Shown: positions 19,605 through 29,408, counted from the stretch's first letter. The stretch: DNA of 53,294 bases from Lachnospiraceae bacterium (GCA_016280465.1 JAEEGT010000050.1:1-53294); one strand, 5' to 3'. The notes: generated by a model not told the origin, from the letters alone. Numbers and translations are program-made.

Positions 19605-21379
19605 AGAAAAGCGTTAAAGCGCTGGATGTATTCATAAAAACGGCCTTTGTCGTCATACTGTATTCAATGGCAGCCTTCTTTGTATATTCCGTTTTTACGG
19701 GTCCTATAAAGGGTGAGTCCTACATAGGTTCCTTTGAGGATATCGGGTTTAATGAAGGCTGGCACCTTGTGTTTGACGGCGAGGATCTCGGTGAGGTTAC
19801 CCTCCCCTACAGGGTGGATGCCAAAGAAGGAATGACGGCCGAGCTTACCAATGTTCTTCCCGACACCGTTAAAAGCGGTATGCGTATGTGCTTTCGCTCA
19901 ATAAGGCAGGATATGACTGTCTATGTGGACGGAGAGGAGCGCGGAAGCTACAGGGCCGATAACTATGATACCAAGAAGACTAAGATCCCCAGTTCTTATT
20001 TTCTTATCAATCTTCTTACCAGGGATGCCGGATGTGAGATAAAGATCGTGTTCAAAGCCCAGAACACCGAAAAGAGCGTGTTGGGTGGGATTTCCTATGC
20101 TTACGGCAACAATGTCTGGTTTCCCATTATCTCAAGGAGCCTCCTGCTTGTCGTTATAGCAATTAACCTGGTGGTTATCGGAATAGCGACTGTTTTTGTA
20201 TATTTCTTTATTCAAAAGAAGATCACCGTGGCCAATGCCATTTTGTATCTTGCGGAAACAATGATAGTCACGGGACTTTGGATGATGAGCGAATCGGGGA
20301 TCAGACAGCTCATCATCAGGTCGCCCTTCTTCAGCAGTGTTTACGCCTATGTTTTCGTGTCCATAATTCCTGTGTTTGCAGGTATGTTTATCAATGAGAC
20401 CCAGAAGAACAAGTACAGGAACGTATATCTTTTCCTTGAGACGGGAGCCTTGCTCCAGGTTGTCATAAATACAGTATTAAACCTTACGAACATAGTTGAA
20501 TATCACGATACACTTGCTTTTTCCCATTTCTGGTCCGTGGGACTTGTAAGCTGCGCCTTTGTGACTATCATCAAAGATATCGTCAACAAGCGCATAAAGA
20601 CCTACTACATGACGGCTATTGGCTTTGCGGTACTGATAGTCTCAAGCGTGCTGGAACTCATCAGTTTCTATCTGAATCCCGGGTATGCTCTGGGTGCTTT
20701 CATAGGCATCGGACTTATAGTTTTGCTTGTGACCACCATCCTTCAGGTAGTAAGGGATTCACTTCGCAAGTCCGAAGAAAGACGTCTTTATTCCGAAAAG
20801 ATGAATAGGGCCACCTTCAGGACCATTGCCGGAACCATTGACGCCAAGGACAGCTATACCGGGGGACATTCCGAGCGTGTGGGTGAATTTGCCAGGAAGA
20901 TAGCGGAGCGGACAGCAAAGAAATATGCTTTTACCGATGATGATCTTAACCGTATCGAATACATCGGCAAGATGCACGATATCGGCAAAGTAGGGGTACC
21001 GGATTCTGTCCTTAACAAGGCGGGAAGGCTTACGGACGAAGAATACAGTCTTATGAAGCAGCATACCGTTATCGGTGCCGATATCCTTAAGAACATCGAC
21101 AATATTCCCGGACTAATGGAAGGGGTCAGAAACCATCACGAAAGATATGACGGCAAGGGATATCCCGACGGCTTAAAAGGAGAGGAGATCTCCGTATTTG
21201 CCAGGATACTCTGCCTTGCGGACTGCTTTGATGCCATGACCTCGGACCGCGTTTACAGGAAGAGACTCTCCAAAGAGCAGGTCATCGAGGAGATAAAAAG
21301 AAACCGTGGGACCCAGTTCGATCCTTATCTGGCGGATGAAGTGCTGGATATGATCAATAAGGGAGAACTGGAATGCTGA
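19601..21379 (+). CDS. Membrane-bound HD-GYP domain protein (putative c-di-GMP phosphodiesterase) with extracytoplasmic N-terminal domain
   Basis: N-terminal TM, ~150-aa extracytoplasmic region, multi-TM region, then GKMHDIGKVGVPDSVLNK and HHERYDGKGYPDGLKGEEIS. Confidence 0.88.
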   Translation: MKKSVKALDVFIKTAFVVILYSMAAFFVYSVFTGPIKGESYIGSFEDIGFNEGWHLVFDGEDLGEVTLPYRVDAKEGMTAELTNVLPDTVKSGMRMCFRSIRQDMTVYVDGEERGSYRADNYDTKKTKIPSSYFLINLLTRDAGCEIKIVFKAQNTEKSVLGGISYAYGNNVWFPIISRSLLLVVIAINLVVIGIATVFVYFFIQKKITVANAILYLAETMIVTGLWMMSESGIRQLIIRSPFFSSVYAYVFVSIIPVFAGMFINETQKNKYRNVYLFLETGALLQVVINTVLNLTNIVEYHDTLAFSHFWSVGLVSCAFVTIIKDIVNKRIKTYYMTAIGFAVLIVSSVLELISFYLNPGYALGAFIGIGLIVLLVTTILQVVRDSLRKSEERRLYSEKMNRATFRTIAGTIDAKDSYTGGHSERVGEFARKIAERTAKKYAFTDDDLNRIEYIGKMHDIGKVGVPDSVLNKAGRLTDEEYSLMKQHTVIGADILKNIDNIPGLMEGVRNHHERYDGKGYPDGLKGEEISVFARILCLADCFDAMTSDRVYRKRLSKEQVIEEIKRNRGTQFDPYLADEVLDMINKGELEC

Positions 21380-21403
21380 TCTGAAAACCTTGATCTTACG
21401 CCG

Positions 21404-21450
21404 TTTGCACAGCTTTTTTGAAATTCCGGAAGGGCTGTGCAAAAATTTTT
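21404..21450 (+). terminator. Intrinsic terminator after the HD-GYP gene
   Basis: TTTGCACAGC (21404-21413) / GCTGTGCAAA (21434-21443), then aattttttt. Confidence 0.8.
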
Positions 21451-21461
21451 TTAAAAACCTA

Positions 21462-21490
21462 TTGACATAGTAGGTGAAATGGTATAAACT
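21462..21490 (+). promoter_or_regulatory. Promoter of the metY-cysK leader
   Basis: TTGACA (21462-21467), 17-nt spacer, TAAACT (21485-21490) or nearby TATAAA. Confidence 0.55.
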
Positions 21491-21564
21491 CACACCATAG
21501 AAATTTGATACGCCGCTTTAAAGCGGTAAACACTGACTGACTTTCAAAGAAAGGAGACGCGGAT

Positions 21565-21666
21565 ATGTTCACATTCGAAGCAAAGAAACTTAACGGCATG
21601 ATGTGTTGTCGAATGTTTATCTCCCGGGCAAGTAAAATGGCCGGTACCTGCGTCTGCCGATGTTGA
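21565..21666 (+). CDS. Cys-rich 33-aa leader peptide (putative cysteine attenuator uORF)
   Basis: SD aaggag (21551-21556), ATG 21565, TGA 21664. MFTFEAKKLNGMMCCRMFISRASKMAGTCVCRC, with 5 Cys of 33. Confidence 0.75.
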   Translation: MFTFEAKKLNGMMCCRMFISRASKMAGTCVCRC

Positions 21667-21708
21667 GGTATCATAGATAACACTGATCTGTCGCCATTTG
21701 CCCGGGAG
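21621..21708 (+). promoter_or_regulatory. Competing antiterminator pairing
   Basis: ctcccgggcaagtaaaatggc (21621-21641, inside leader ORF) is complementary to gccatttgcccgggag (21693-21708), which includes the terminator 5' arm. Confidence 0.65.
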
Positions 21709-21734
21709 TTTATAACTTACCGGGCCTTTCTTTT
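21700..21734 (+). terminator. Leader (attenuator) terminator upstream of metY
   Basis: GCCCGG-g-AGTT-tat-AACT-ta-CCGGGC (21700-21725), then ctttctttt. Confidence 0.78.
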
Positions 21735-21834
21735 GCAAAAGAACCGGTGCTCCCCATAAGGGTCAAAAGAGACAAACACATAAACACACCTAAAACACAC
21801 CAAAAACAAATCAAACCATAAGGAGAATATAACA

Positions 21835-23118
21835 ATGAGCGAATACAGATTTGAAACATTACAGTTACACGTAGGACAGGAACAGGCGGATCCCGCCACC
21901 GATTCAAGAGCAGTACCCATTTACCAGACAACTTCATATGTGTTCCACAATTCAAAGCACGCAGCAGACCGTTTCGGACTTGCCGATGCGGGAAACATAT
22001 ACGGCAGACTTACCAATTCCACCCAGGATGTATTTGAAAAGAGAATAGCAGCTCTGGAAGGCGGTTCAGCAGCACTGGCACTTGCTTCGGGCGCAGCTGC
22101 CATTACCTACACCATCGAAGCTCTTGCAGCTAACGGCGGACACATAGTTGCCCAGAAGACCATTTACGGCGGAAGCTACAACCTCCTTGCACATACCCTT
22201 CCCCCGTACGGCATAAACACCACCTTTGTTGATGCACATAACCTTGCGGAAGTGGAAGGAGCCATTACCGAAAACACCAGAGCGGTATATCTTGAGACCC
22301 TGGGAAATCCCAACAGCGACATTCCTGATATTGATGCCATCGCTAAGATCGCACACAAGCACGGACTTCCCCTTGTTATCGACAATACCTTCGGAACCCC
22401 TTACCTTATCAGACCCATCGAGCACGGTGCGGACATCGTTGTTCATTCCGCAACCAAATTTATCGGTGGTCACGGAACCACTCTCGGTGGTATTATAGTT
22501 GAAGCGGGTAAGTTTGACTGGAAGGCAAGCGGAAAATATCCCAATATCGCAGCTCCCAACCCCAGCTACCACGGTGTTTCTTTTTACGATGTTGTAGGCC
22601 CCGCTGCTTTCGTTACCTACATCCGTGCCATCCTTTTAAGAGATACGGGCGCAACTATTTCACCCTTCAATGCATTCCTTCTTCTTCAGGGAACGGAGAC
22701 TCTTTCCTTAAGACTTGAAAGACATGCGGAGAACACCAAAAAGGTTGTTGAATACTTAAGTAAGCACCCTCAGGTAGAGAAGGTCAATCATCCTTCCCTT
22801 GCGGATCATCCCGACCACGAGCTTTACGAAAGATACTTCCCTAACGGCGGAGCTTCAATCTTCACCTTCGAGATAAAGGGCGGCAGGGAAGAAGCATGGA
22901 AATTCATCGATAACCTTAAGATCTTTTCACTGCTTGCCAATGTAGCGGATGTTAAGAGCCTTGTGATCCATCCCGCATCCACAACCCATTCCCAGCTTTC
23001 CGAGGAAGAACTTAAGGACCAGAATATCAAACAGAACACCATCCGTCTCTCCATCGGAACGGAACATATCGACGACATCATCGCAGACCTTGAGAGAGGC
23101 TTTGCGGCAATAAAATAA
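21835..23118 (+). CDS. metY: O-acetylhomoserine aminocarboxypropyltransferase (PLP-dependent)
   Basis: [55 protein letters not shown]. Confidence 0.93.
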   Translation: MSEYRFETLQLHVGQEQADPATDSRAVPIYQTTSYVFHNSKHAADRFGLADAGNIYGRLTNSTQDVFEKRIAALEGGSAALALASGAAAITYTIEALAANGGHIVAQKTIYGGSYNLLAHTLPPYGINTTFVDAHNLAEVEGAITENTRAVYLETLGNPNSDIPDIDAIAKIAHKHGLPLVIDNTFGTPYLIRPIEHGADIVVHSATKFIGGHGTTLGGIIVEAGKFDWKASGKYPNIAAPNPSYHGVSFYDVVGPAAFVTYIRAILLRDTGATISPFNAFLLLQGTETLSLRLERHAENTKKVVEYLSKHPQVEKVNHPSLADHPDHELYERYFPNGGASIFTFEIKGGREEAWKFIDNLKIFSLLANVADVKSLVIHPASTTHSQLSEEELKDQNIKQNTIRLSIGTEHIDDIIADLERGFAAIK

Positions 23119-23137
23119 CAGAAAAGAGGACAAAATC

Positions 23138-24076
23138 ATGGCAAAGATTTACAAAGGTGCGATAGGACTTATCGGCAACACTCCCCTGGTGGAGGTCGTA
23201 AACATTGAAAAAGAACTGGGCCTTAAGGCTACGGTGCTTGTAAAACTCGAATATTTTAACCCCGCAGGATCCGTCAAGGACAGGATCGCCAAGGCAATGA
23301 TCGAGGATGCCGAGAGCAAGGGACTTTTAAAAGAAGGTTCAGTCATCATCGAGCCCACTTCCGGTAATACCGGTATAGGCCTTGCATCCATTGCTGCAGC
23401 CAAGGGATATCGTATAATCCTTACCATGCCCGAGACCATGTCCGTTGAAAGAAGAAACATCTTAAAGGCTTACGGTGCAGAGCTTGTGCTTACCGAAGGC
23501 TCCAAGGGTATGAAGGGTGCCATCGCCAAGGCGGATGAACTTGCCAAGGAGATCCCGAATTCTTTTATCCCCGGACAGTTTGTAAATCCTGCCAATCCAA
23601 AGATCCACAGAGAGACCACCGGTCCCGAGATCTGGAGAGATACCGACGGTAAGGTTGATATCTTCATTGCGGGCGTAGGCACCGGCGGAACCGTTACCGG
23701 TACCGGCGAATACTTAAAGAGCCAGAACCCGGGTGTTAAGGTTGTAGCACTTGAGCCCAAGGATTCACCCGTTCTTTCAGAGGGAAGAGCGGGCGCACAT
23801 AAGATTCAGGGTATCGGTGCAGGCTTTGTGCCCGATGTATTAAATACCAAGGTTTATGACGAGGTATTTACCGCAGCTAATGAAGATGCTTTTGCCGCAG
23901 CAAAGCTCCTTGCAAAGAAAGAAGGTATCTCCGTGGGAATATCCTCCGGTGCGGCCCTTCACGGAGCCATTGAACTTGCAAAACGTCCGGAAAATGCGGG
24001 AAAAGTCATAGTTGCCCTCCTTCCCGACAGCGGAGACCGTTATTATTCCACCGCTCTGTTCGCAGATCCCGAATAG
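23138..24076 (+). CDS. cysK: Cysteine synthase A
   Basis: [52 protein letters not shown]. Confidence 0.95.
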   Translation: MAKIYKGAIGLIGNTPLVEVVNIEKELGLKATVLVKLEYFNPAGSVKDRIAKAMIEDAESKGLLKEGSVIIEPTSGNTGIGLASIAAAKGYRIILTMPETMSVERRNILKAYGAELVLTEGSKGMKGAIAKADELAKEIPNSFIPGQFVNPANPKIHRETTGPEIWRDTDGKVDIFIAGVGTGGTVTGTGEYLKSQNPGVKVVALEPKDSPVLSEGRAGAHKIQGIGAGFVPDVLNTKVYDEVFTAANEDAFAAAKLLAKKEGISVGISSGAALHGAIELAKRPENAGKVIVALLPDSGDRYYSTALFADPE

Positions 24077-24119
24077 GAACGGACTAAGGCTTTTTACGTA
24101 AATTTCATATATTCTCCTG

Positions 24120-24153
24120 AAAAAAGCACCGGTCTAAAGATTGGTGCTTTTTC
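24120..24153 (+). terminator. Terminator after cysK
   Basis: aaaaaagcaccggtctaaagattggtgctttttc. Confidence 0.88.
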
Positions 24154-24182
24154 TTGACTATTTTTCACGAATTTTCTATAAT
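24154..24182 (+). promoter_or_regulatory. sigma-A promoter upstream of yicC-like gene
   Basis: TTGACT (24154-24159), 17 nt, TATAAT (24177-24182). Confidence 0.8.
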
Positions 24183-24247
24183 CAGTTAAGATATGCAATA
24201 AGTCTGAGGAAAGGTTGCATATTAGTCCAAATAAAGAGGTATGATCC

Positions 24248-25126
24248 ATGATAAAGAGCATGACCGGTTTCGGCAGGTGTGAGTATGCCGACGAAAACCG
24301 CAGATTTGCTGTGGAGATCAAGTCAGTAAATCACAGATATCTGGACCTGGCCATCAAGATGCCCAAGAAACTCAATTTCTTTGAGGCGGCCATCAGAAAC
24401 GAGCTTAAGAACTACATTCAGCGAGGCAAGGTTGATGTTTTCATCACCTACGAAGACTTTACCGACAACAGTGCCAACGTCAAGTACAACAAGGAACTGG
24501 CCGAGGAGTATCTTAAATACTTAAAACAGATGTCCGAGGATTTTTCCCTTGATTACGATGTCCGCGTTTCCACTCTTTCAAGACTTCCCGAAGTCTTTGA
24601 CATGGAGGAGGCCGAGATCGATGAGGAAGAGATCTGGGCAGGCCTTAAGAAGGCTCTTTGCGGTGCTGCGGAGAAATTCGTGGAATTCCGTATCAAAGAA
24701 GGCGAAAACCTTAAGAACGATCTTATCGGCAAGCTTGACGGCATGCTGGAGCTTGTAAAGTTCATCAAGGACCGTGCGCCCGGTATCATCAATGAGTACA
24801 AGGAAAACCTCAAGGCCAAGGTTCAGGAGATGCTTGGAGACACCAAGGTTGACGAAGCAAGACTCCTTACAGAGGTTACCATCTTTGCCGACAGAGTCTG
24901 TGTTGACGAGGAGATCGTCAGACTCACCAGCCATATCGAGGCCACCAAGAAAGCTCTTACCGATGGCGGAAGCATCGGACGCAAGCTTGATTTTATTGCC
25001 CAGGAGATGAACAGGGAAGCAAATACCATTCTTTCCAAGGCCAACGATCTTGCCACATCGGATCATGCGATAGAACTGAAAACCGAGATTGAAAAAGTAA
25101 GGGAGCAGATTCAGAACATTGAGTAA
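24248..25126 (+). CDS. YicC family protein (putative endoribonuclease)
   Basis: MIKSMTGFGR; NHRYLDLAIKMPK; GRKLDFIAQEMNREANTILSKAND; followed by gmk and rpoZ. Confidence 0.93.
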   Translation: MIKSMTGFGRCEYADENRRFAVEIKSVNHRYLDLAIKMPKKLNFFEAAIRNELKNYIQRGKVDVFITYEDFTDNSANVKYNKELAEEYLKYLKQMSEDFSLDYDVRVSTLSRLPEVFDMEEAEIDEEEIWAGLKKALCGAAEKFVEFRIKEGENLKNDLIGKLDGMLELVKFIKDRAPGIINEYKENLKAKVQEMLGDTKVDEARLLTEVTIFADRVCVDEEIVRLTSHIEATKKALTDGGSIGRKLDFIAQEMNREANTILSKANDLATSDHAIELKTEIEKVREQIQNIE

Positions 25127-25748
25127 ACAGGAAGGCATTTTGATCGTGATATCAGGGTTTTCCGGCGCCGGCAAAGGCACACTCATGAAGCGGCTTTTGT
25201 CCGATTACGATGAGTTTGCCCTGAGCATATCCATGACCTCAAGGGGCATGCGTGAAGGCGAAGCCAACGGCCGGGAATACTTCTTCGTATCCAGAGAGGA
25301 ATTTGAGGCTGCCATCAAGGCCGGCAAGCTTTTGGAACATGCGGAATACTGCGGTAATTACTACGGTACTCCCAAGGAATATGTTGAGACCAAGCTTAAA
25401 GAAGGCAAGAACGTGATCCTTGAGATCGAGGTCCAGGGAGCCATGCAGATCCGCAAGAAATTCCCCAAGGCCCTTCTTCTTTATGTAACGCCTCCGTCCA
25501 TCGCAGAACTTGAGAAACGTCTGAAGAAACGGGGCACCGAGACCGACGAGGTTATAAAGCGCAGGCTTACCCAGGCAAAGACAGAGGTTGACTTTGTCGA
25601 CGATTACGATTATCTTGTTATAAATGATGACCTTGACGAATGCGTCAAAGAAATGTACGGTATAATATGTGCTTCGGCATTTGAGATCAAAAGACAGGAC
25701 GCCTTTATATACGAACTGCATACCGAACTTGATAAATTAAACTTTTAA
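25119..25748 (+). CDS. gmk: Guanylate kinase
   Basis: VISGFSGAGKGTLMKRLL; SMTSRGMREGEANGREYFFVSREEFE; NVILEIEVQGAMQI. Confidence 0.95.
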   Translation: MSKQEGILIVISGFSGAGKGTLMKRLLSDYDEFALSISMTSRGMREGEANGREYFFVSREEFEAAIKAGKLLEHAEYCGNYYGTPKEYVETKLKEGKNVILEIEVQGAMQIRKKFPKALLLYVTPPSIAELEKRLKKRGTETDEVIKRRLTQAKTEVDFVDDYDYLVINDDLDECVKEMYGIICASAFEIKRQDAFIYELHTELDKLNF

Positions 25749-25768
25749 GTTTTAGCAAAGGAGATATT

Positions 25769-26011
25769 ATGTTACATCCGTCTTATTCAGATTTAATGAA
25801 AGTTGTTAACGCCGATTGCGAACCCGGCGAGGCTAAGATCGTAAACAGCCGTTATTCCATCGTAATGGCTACCAGCAGAAGAGCAAGACAGCTCGTAGCG
25901 GGGGATGAACCCTACGTTGAGACCAAAGAAGGCGAAAGAAAGCCTTTGAGCATTGCGGTCGAAGAACTTAACGAAGGAAAGATCAAGATCATCAGCGACG
26001 AAGAAGACTAA
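25769..26011 (+). CDS. rpoZ: RNA polymerase omega subunit
   Basis: LHPSYSDLMKVV; NSRYSIVMATSRRARQL; downstream of gmk. Confidence 0.88.
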   Translation: MLHPSYSDLMKVVNADCEPGEAKIVNSRYSIVMATSRRARQLVAGDEPYVETKEGERKPLSIAVEELNEGKIKIISDEED

Positions 26012-26032
26012 TCGATTATGATCGGTAAAGCA

Positions 26033-26062
26033 AGGGGATACCGAAAGGTATCCTCTTTTTTA
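26033..26062 (+). terminator. Terminator after rpoZ
   Basis: aggggataccgaaaggtatcctctttttt. Confidence 0.85.
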
Positions 26063-26105
26063 ACGAAAGAGAGTCATCTCTTTCCACTATGGCAAAGGAT
26101 TTGCG

Positions 26106-27458
26106 ATGAAGATTTTTTTTGTTTCACTTGGCTGTGATAAAAATCTCGTGGATTCGGAAATGATGCTTGGCCAGCTGAACAAGGCGGGCTACGAGATCAC
26201 CGACAATGAGGACGAGGCGGACGCCGTTGTGGTGAACACCTGCTGCTTTATCGGTGATGCCAAGCAGGAGAGCATCAACACCCTCATAGAATTCGGCGAG
26301 ATGCGTAAAAACGGCAGCATCAAAGCGCTTATAGCCGCCGGGTGTCTTGCCCAGCGTTACAGCGACGATATACGGGAGAGCATTCCCGAGGTGGACGGTA
26401 TAATCGGCACCATGTCCATCGACGAGATAGTGCCTGCCCTTGATGAATGCTTAAAAGGGAGCCGTCCCGATTTCCTAAAGCCCATAAGCGGCGACATGGT
26501 TTACGGCAAGGATCGGCTCATGACCACCGGCGGTCATTATGAATTCTTAAAGATAGCCGAAGGCTGCAACAAGTTCTGCACCTACTGCGTTATTCCCCAG
26601 GTCCGGGGAACCTACAGAAGTGTCCCAATGGACGTTCTTTTGGCGGAAGCAAAGGATCTTGCGGACAGAGGCGTTAAGGAACTGATCCTTGTTGCTCAGG
26701 AGACAACCCTTTACGGTGTGGACCTTTACGGAGAGAAGCGGCTTCCCAAGCTTTTAAGGGCCCTTTCCGAGATTCCCGGGATCTTTACAATAAGAGTTCA
26801 GTACATGTACCCGGAAGAGCTTACCGATGAACTTATAGAAGAATTCAAGGTCAACAAAAAGCTTTGCAGATATATGGATATTCCCATCCAGAGTGCTTCA
26901 GACAGAGTGTTAAAGCGCATGGGCAGGAAGACAAACAGGGCCGAACTTTCGGAACTTATCGCAAAGCTAAGGCGTGAACTTCCGGATATCTGCCTTCGTA
27001 CCACCCTGATCTCGGGCTTTCCGGGAGAGACCCGAAAGGACTTTAAGGAAACCTTTGATTTTGTAAAAGAAGCACGTTTCGATCGCCTGGGAGTATTTAC
27101 CTACTCAAGAGAGGAAGGGACTCCCGCGGCTGCCATGCGGGGACAGGTCCCCGAATTCATTAAAAAGCATCGCCGCAACATTCTCATGAAGTTACAGCGT
27201 GACATTGCTTACGAAAAGGCTTATGATGATGTGGGAAGGGTACTTACCGTAATGGTTGAGGGTGCCATTCCCGAAGAAGGAGCCTATGTGTGCCGCACAT
27301 ACAAGGATGCGCCGGGTGTTGACGGCTATCTTTTCCTCGAAACGGACAAAGAACTTATGACCGGTGACATTGTAAGGGTACGGGTCACAGGCGCCAGACA
27401 ATATGATCTTACGGGGGTAATAGACGATGAATCTACCGAACAAACTGACAATGCTTAG
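26106..27458 (+). CDS. rimO: Ribosomal protein S12 methylthiotransferase
   Basis: MKIFFVSLGCDKNLVDSEMMLGQL; KIAEGCNKFCTYCVIPQVRG (CxxxCxxC); TRAM-like C-terminus. Confidence 0.94.
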   Translation: MKIFFVSLGCDKNLVDSEMMLGQLNKAGYEITDNEDEADAVVVNTCCFIGDAKQESINTLIEFGEMRKNGSIKALIAAGCLAQRYSDDIRESIPEVDGIIGTMSIDEIVPALDECLKGSRPDFLKPISGDMVYGKDRLMTTGGHYEFLKIAEGCNKFCTYCVIPQVRGTYRSVPMDVLLAEAKDLADRGVKELILVAQETTLYGVDLYGEKRLPKLLRALSEIPGIFTIRVQYMYPEELTDELIEEFKVNKKLCRYMDIPIQSASDRVLKRMGRKTNRAELSELIAKLRRELPDICLRTTLISGFPGETRKDFKETFDFVKEARFDRLGVFTYSREEGTPAAAMRGQVPEFIKKHRRNILMKLQRDIAYEKAYDDVGRVLTVMVEGAIPEEGAYVCRTYKDAPGVDGYLFLETDKELMTGDIVRVRVTGARQYDLTGVIDDESTEQTDNA

Positions 27459-28086
27459 AGTTTTCCTGATTCCCGTGTTTGTGTTCTTTATACTTGCGGG
27501 ATTCGTGCCCTACAATAACTACATAGCCCTGGCCGTGTTTATAATAGCCAGCCTTACCGACATGCTGGACGGCAAGATCGCCCGCAAAAGAAACCTGGTC
27601 ACCAACTTTGGAAAGTTTATGGATCCCCTTGCGGACAAGCTTCTGGTGGTCAGCGCGCTTTTGTGCCTCCTTGTTGTTGAAGGCGGAGACAGGATCTGCG
27701 GAAGTCAGACTCTTGCCCTTATCGCCATCATCATAATCGTGGCAAGAGAGTTCATTATCAGCGGCTTCAGACTAGTTGCAAGTGATGCGGGACTCGTGAT
27801 CGCAGCTTCCATGTGGGGCAAGTTCAAGACCGCCACCACCATGGTATCCATCTGCATCATGATAGTTGTTAACGATCTTGCCAAGGTAATTCCTTTCATC
27901 AAAGAGGTTTCCCTTGTTATCTTCTGGATCGCGGTAACTTTGACCATCGTTTCCCTGGTGGATTATCTGGTTAAGAATATCCACGTGATCACGGATCTTA
28001 ACGGGACCAAGAAGGAAGAAGCACCGGCACCGGCTCCCGCACCCGTTTCAAACGAGGAAACCGGCAACGGTAACGAAGTACAGTAA
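27427..28086 (+). CDS. pgsA: CDP-diacylglycerol-glycerol-3-phosphate 3-phosphatidyltransferase
   Basis: MNLPNKLTMLRVFLIP; SLTDMLDGKIARKRNLVTNFGKFMDPLADKLL. The ORF overlaps rimO by 32 bp. Confidence 0.93.
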   Translation: MNLPNKLTMLRVFLIPVFVFFILAGFVPYNNYIALAVFIIASLTDMLDGKIARKRNLVTNFGKFMDPLADKLLVVSALLCLLVVEGGDRICGSQTLALIAIIIIVAREFIISGFRLVASDAGLVIAASMWGKFKTATTMVSICIMIVVNDLAKVIPFIKEVSLVIFWIAVTLTIVSLVDYLVKNIHVITDLNGTKKEEAPAPAPAPVSNEETGNGNEVQ

Positions 28087-28100
28087 AGGATTTTGCTTTA

Positions 28101-29369
28101 ATGGAGAATAAGAAGATCACCGCGGAGATAATAGCCGTTGGTACGGAGATACTTCTCGGAAACATAGTAAACACCAATGCGGCTTATATCGCCGCCAAGC
28201 TTCCGGAACTGGGTATCGCATGCTTTTACCAGTCGGTGGTGGGAGACAATGCCGAAAGACTTGAGGGTGCCATCAGACAGGCCCTTTCAAGATCCGACGT
28301 GGTAATCCTTTCCGGTGGACTCGGACCCACAGAGGACGATCTTACCAAAGAGACCGCCTGCAAGGTTGCCGGCTCTGAAATGTATTGCCACGAAGAAAGT
28401 AAGGAAAGGCTCATTGCATATTTTGAAAAGCGTGGTCTTACCCTTACCGAGAACAACATGAAACAGGTCATGATGCCCAAGGGCGGAGTTGTTCTTACAA
28501 ACAACAACGGCACCGCTCCCGGTGTCATCATCCCTTATGAAAACAAGCATATCGTTCTTTTGCCCGGACCTCCCGGGGAGTTAAAGCCCATGTTTGAAGA
28601 AAGCGTGGTCCCTTACCTTAAAAAGCTCACTCCCGGCGTGATCCTGTCACAGACCGTCAAGGTCTGCTCAGTGGGAGAGAGCATGGCAGAGACCATGATA
28701 GCCGACCTTATAGATGCTCAGGACAATCCTTCCATTGCAACCTATGCAAAGACCGGAGAAGTCCATATAAGGGTCACCGCCTATGCTGAGGACGAAGCAA
28801 GAGCGGAGAAACTCATCAAGCCCGTGGTATGGGAACTTAAGAACCGTTTCGGCAGTAATGTTTATACCACCAAAGAAGATGTTTCCCTTGAGGCTGCGGT
28901 GGTGGAACTTTTAAAGAGCGGCGACCTTAAGCTCATGACCGTTGAATCCTGTACGGGAGGAATGGTGGCATCAAGGATAGTCAATGTTCCCGGCGCTTCC
29001 GAGGTCTTTAAGTGCGGCCTTGTCACTTATTCCAACAAGGCCAAAAGAAAACTGGCCGGTGTAAAGAAATCAACCATCGAAAAATATTCTGCCGTAAGCC
29101 GTGAAACGGCCTACGAAATGGTCAAAGCTCCGGAAGTCTGGCCCAAGGCAGACATAGTCATCGGAGTTACAGGCTACGCCAGCCCCTGCGAGGATGAAAC
29201 AAAGACCGGTCTTGTGTATATTTCCTGCAATGCCTGCGGAAAGATCACGGTCAAGGAATTCAGATTCTCCGGCAACAGACAGAAGGTCAGGGAATCCGCC
29301 ACCGCACAGGCTCTGATCCTTGCAAGACAGTGCATCCTGGAAGCCTTAAGCGAGAAGGCTTTCGGTTAA
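28101..29369 (+). CDS. cinA: CinA family competence/damage-inducible protein
   Basis: AEIIAVGTEILLGNIVNTNAAYIA; ILSGGLGPTEDDLTKE; TVESCTGGMVASRIVNVPGASEVF. Confidence 0.93.
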   Translation: MENKKITAEIIAVGTEILLGNIVNTNAAYIAAKLPELGIACFYQSVVGDNAERLEGAIRQALSRSDVVILSGGLGPTEDDLTKETACKVAGSEMYCHEESKERLIAYFEKRGLTLTENNMKQVMMPKGGVVLTNNNGTAPGVIIPYENKHIVLLPGPPGELKPMFEESVVPYLKKLTPGVILSQTVKVCSVGESMAETMIADLIDAQDNPSIATYAKTGEVHIRVTAYAEDEARAEKLIKPVVWELKNRFGSNVYTTKEDVSLEAAVVELLKSGDLKLMTVESCTGGMVASRIVNVPGASEVFKCGLVTYSNKAKRKLAGVKKSTIEKYSAVSRETAYEMVKAPEVWPKADIVIGVTGYASPCEDETKTGLVYISCNACGKITVKEFRFSGNRQKVRESATAQALILARQCILEALSEKAFG

Positions 29370-29379
29370 TATCAACAAT

Positions 29380-29408
29380 CATGAAAAGGCTCTGTCGAGC
29401 CTTTTTTT
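29380..29408 (+). terminator. Terminator after cinA
   Basis: gaaaaggctctgtcgagcctttttttg. Confidence 0.85.

Noticed and set aside
21491-21834. T-box or SAM riboswitch in the metY leader
   Set aside because: No T-box antiterminator motif (GGGTGGNACCGCG-like) and no recognisable SAM-I core. The Cys-rich ORF plus competing helices explains the layout better.
24094-24321. 75-aa minus-strand ORF between cysK and yicC
   Set aside because: Overlaps terminator and promoter of + strand genes; no supporting signals.
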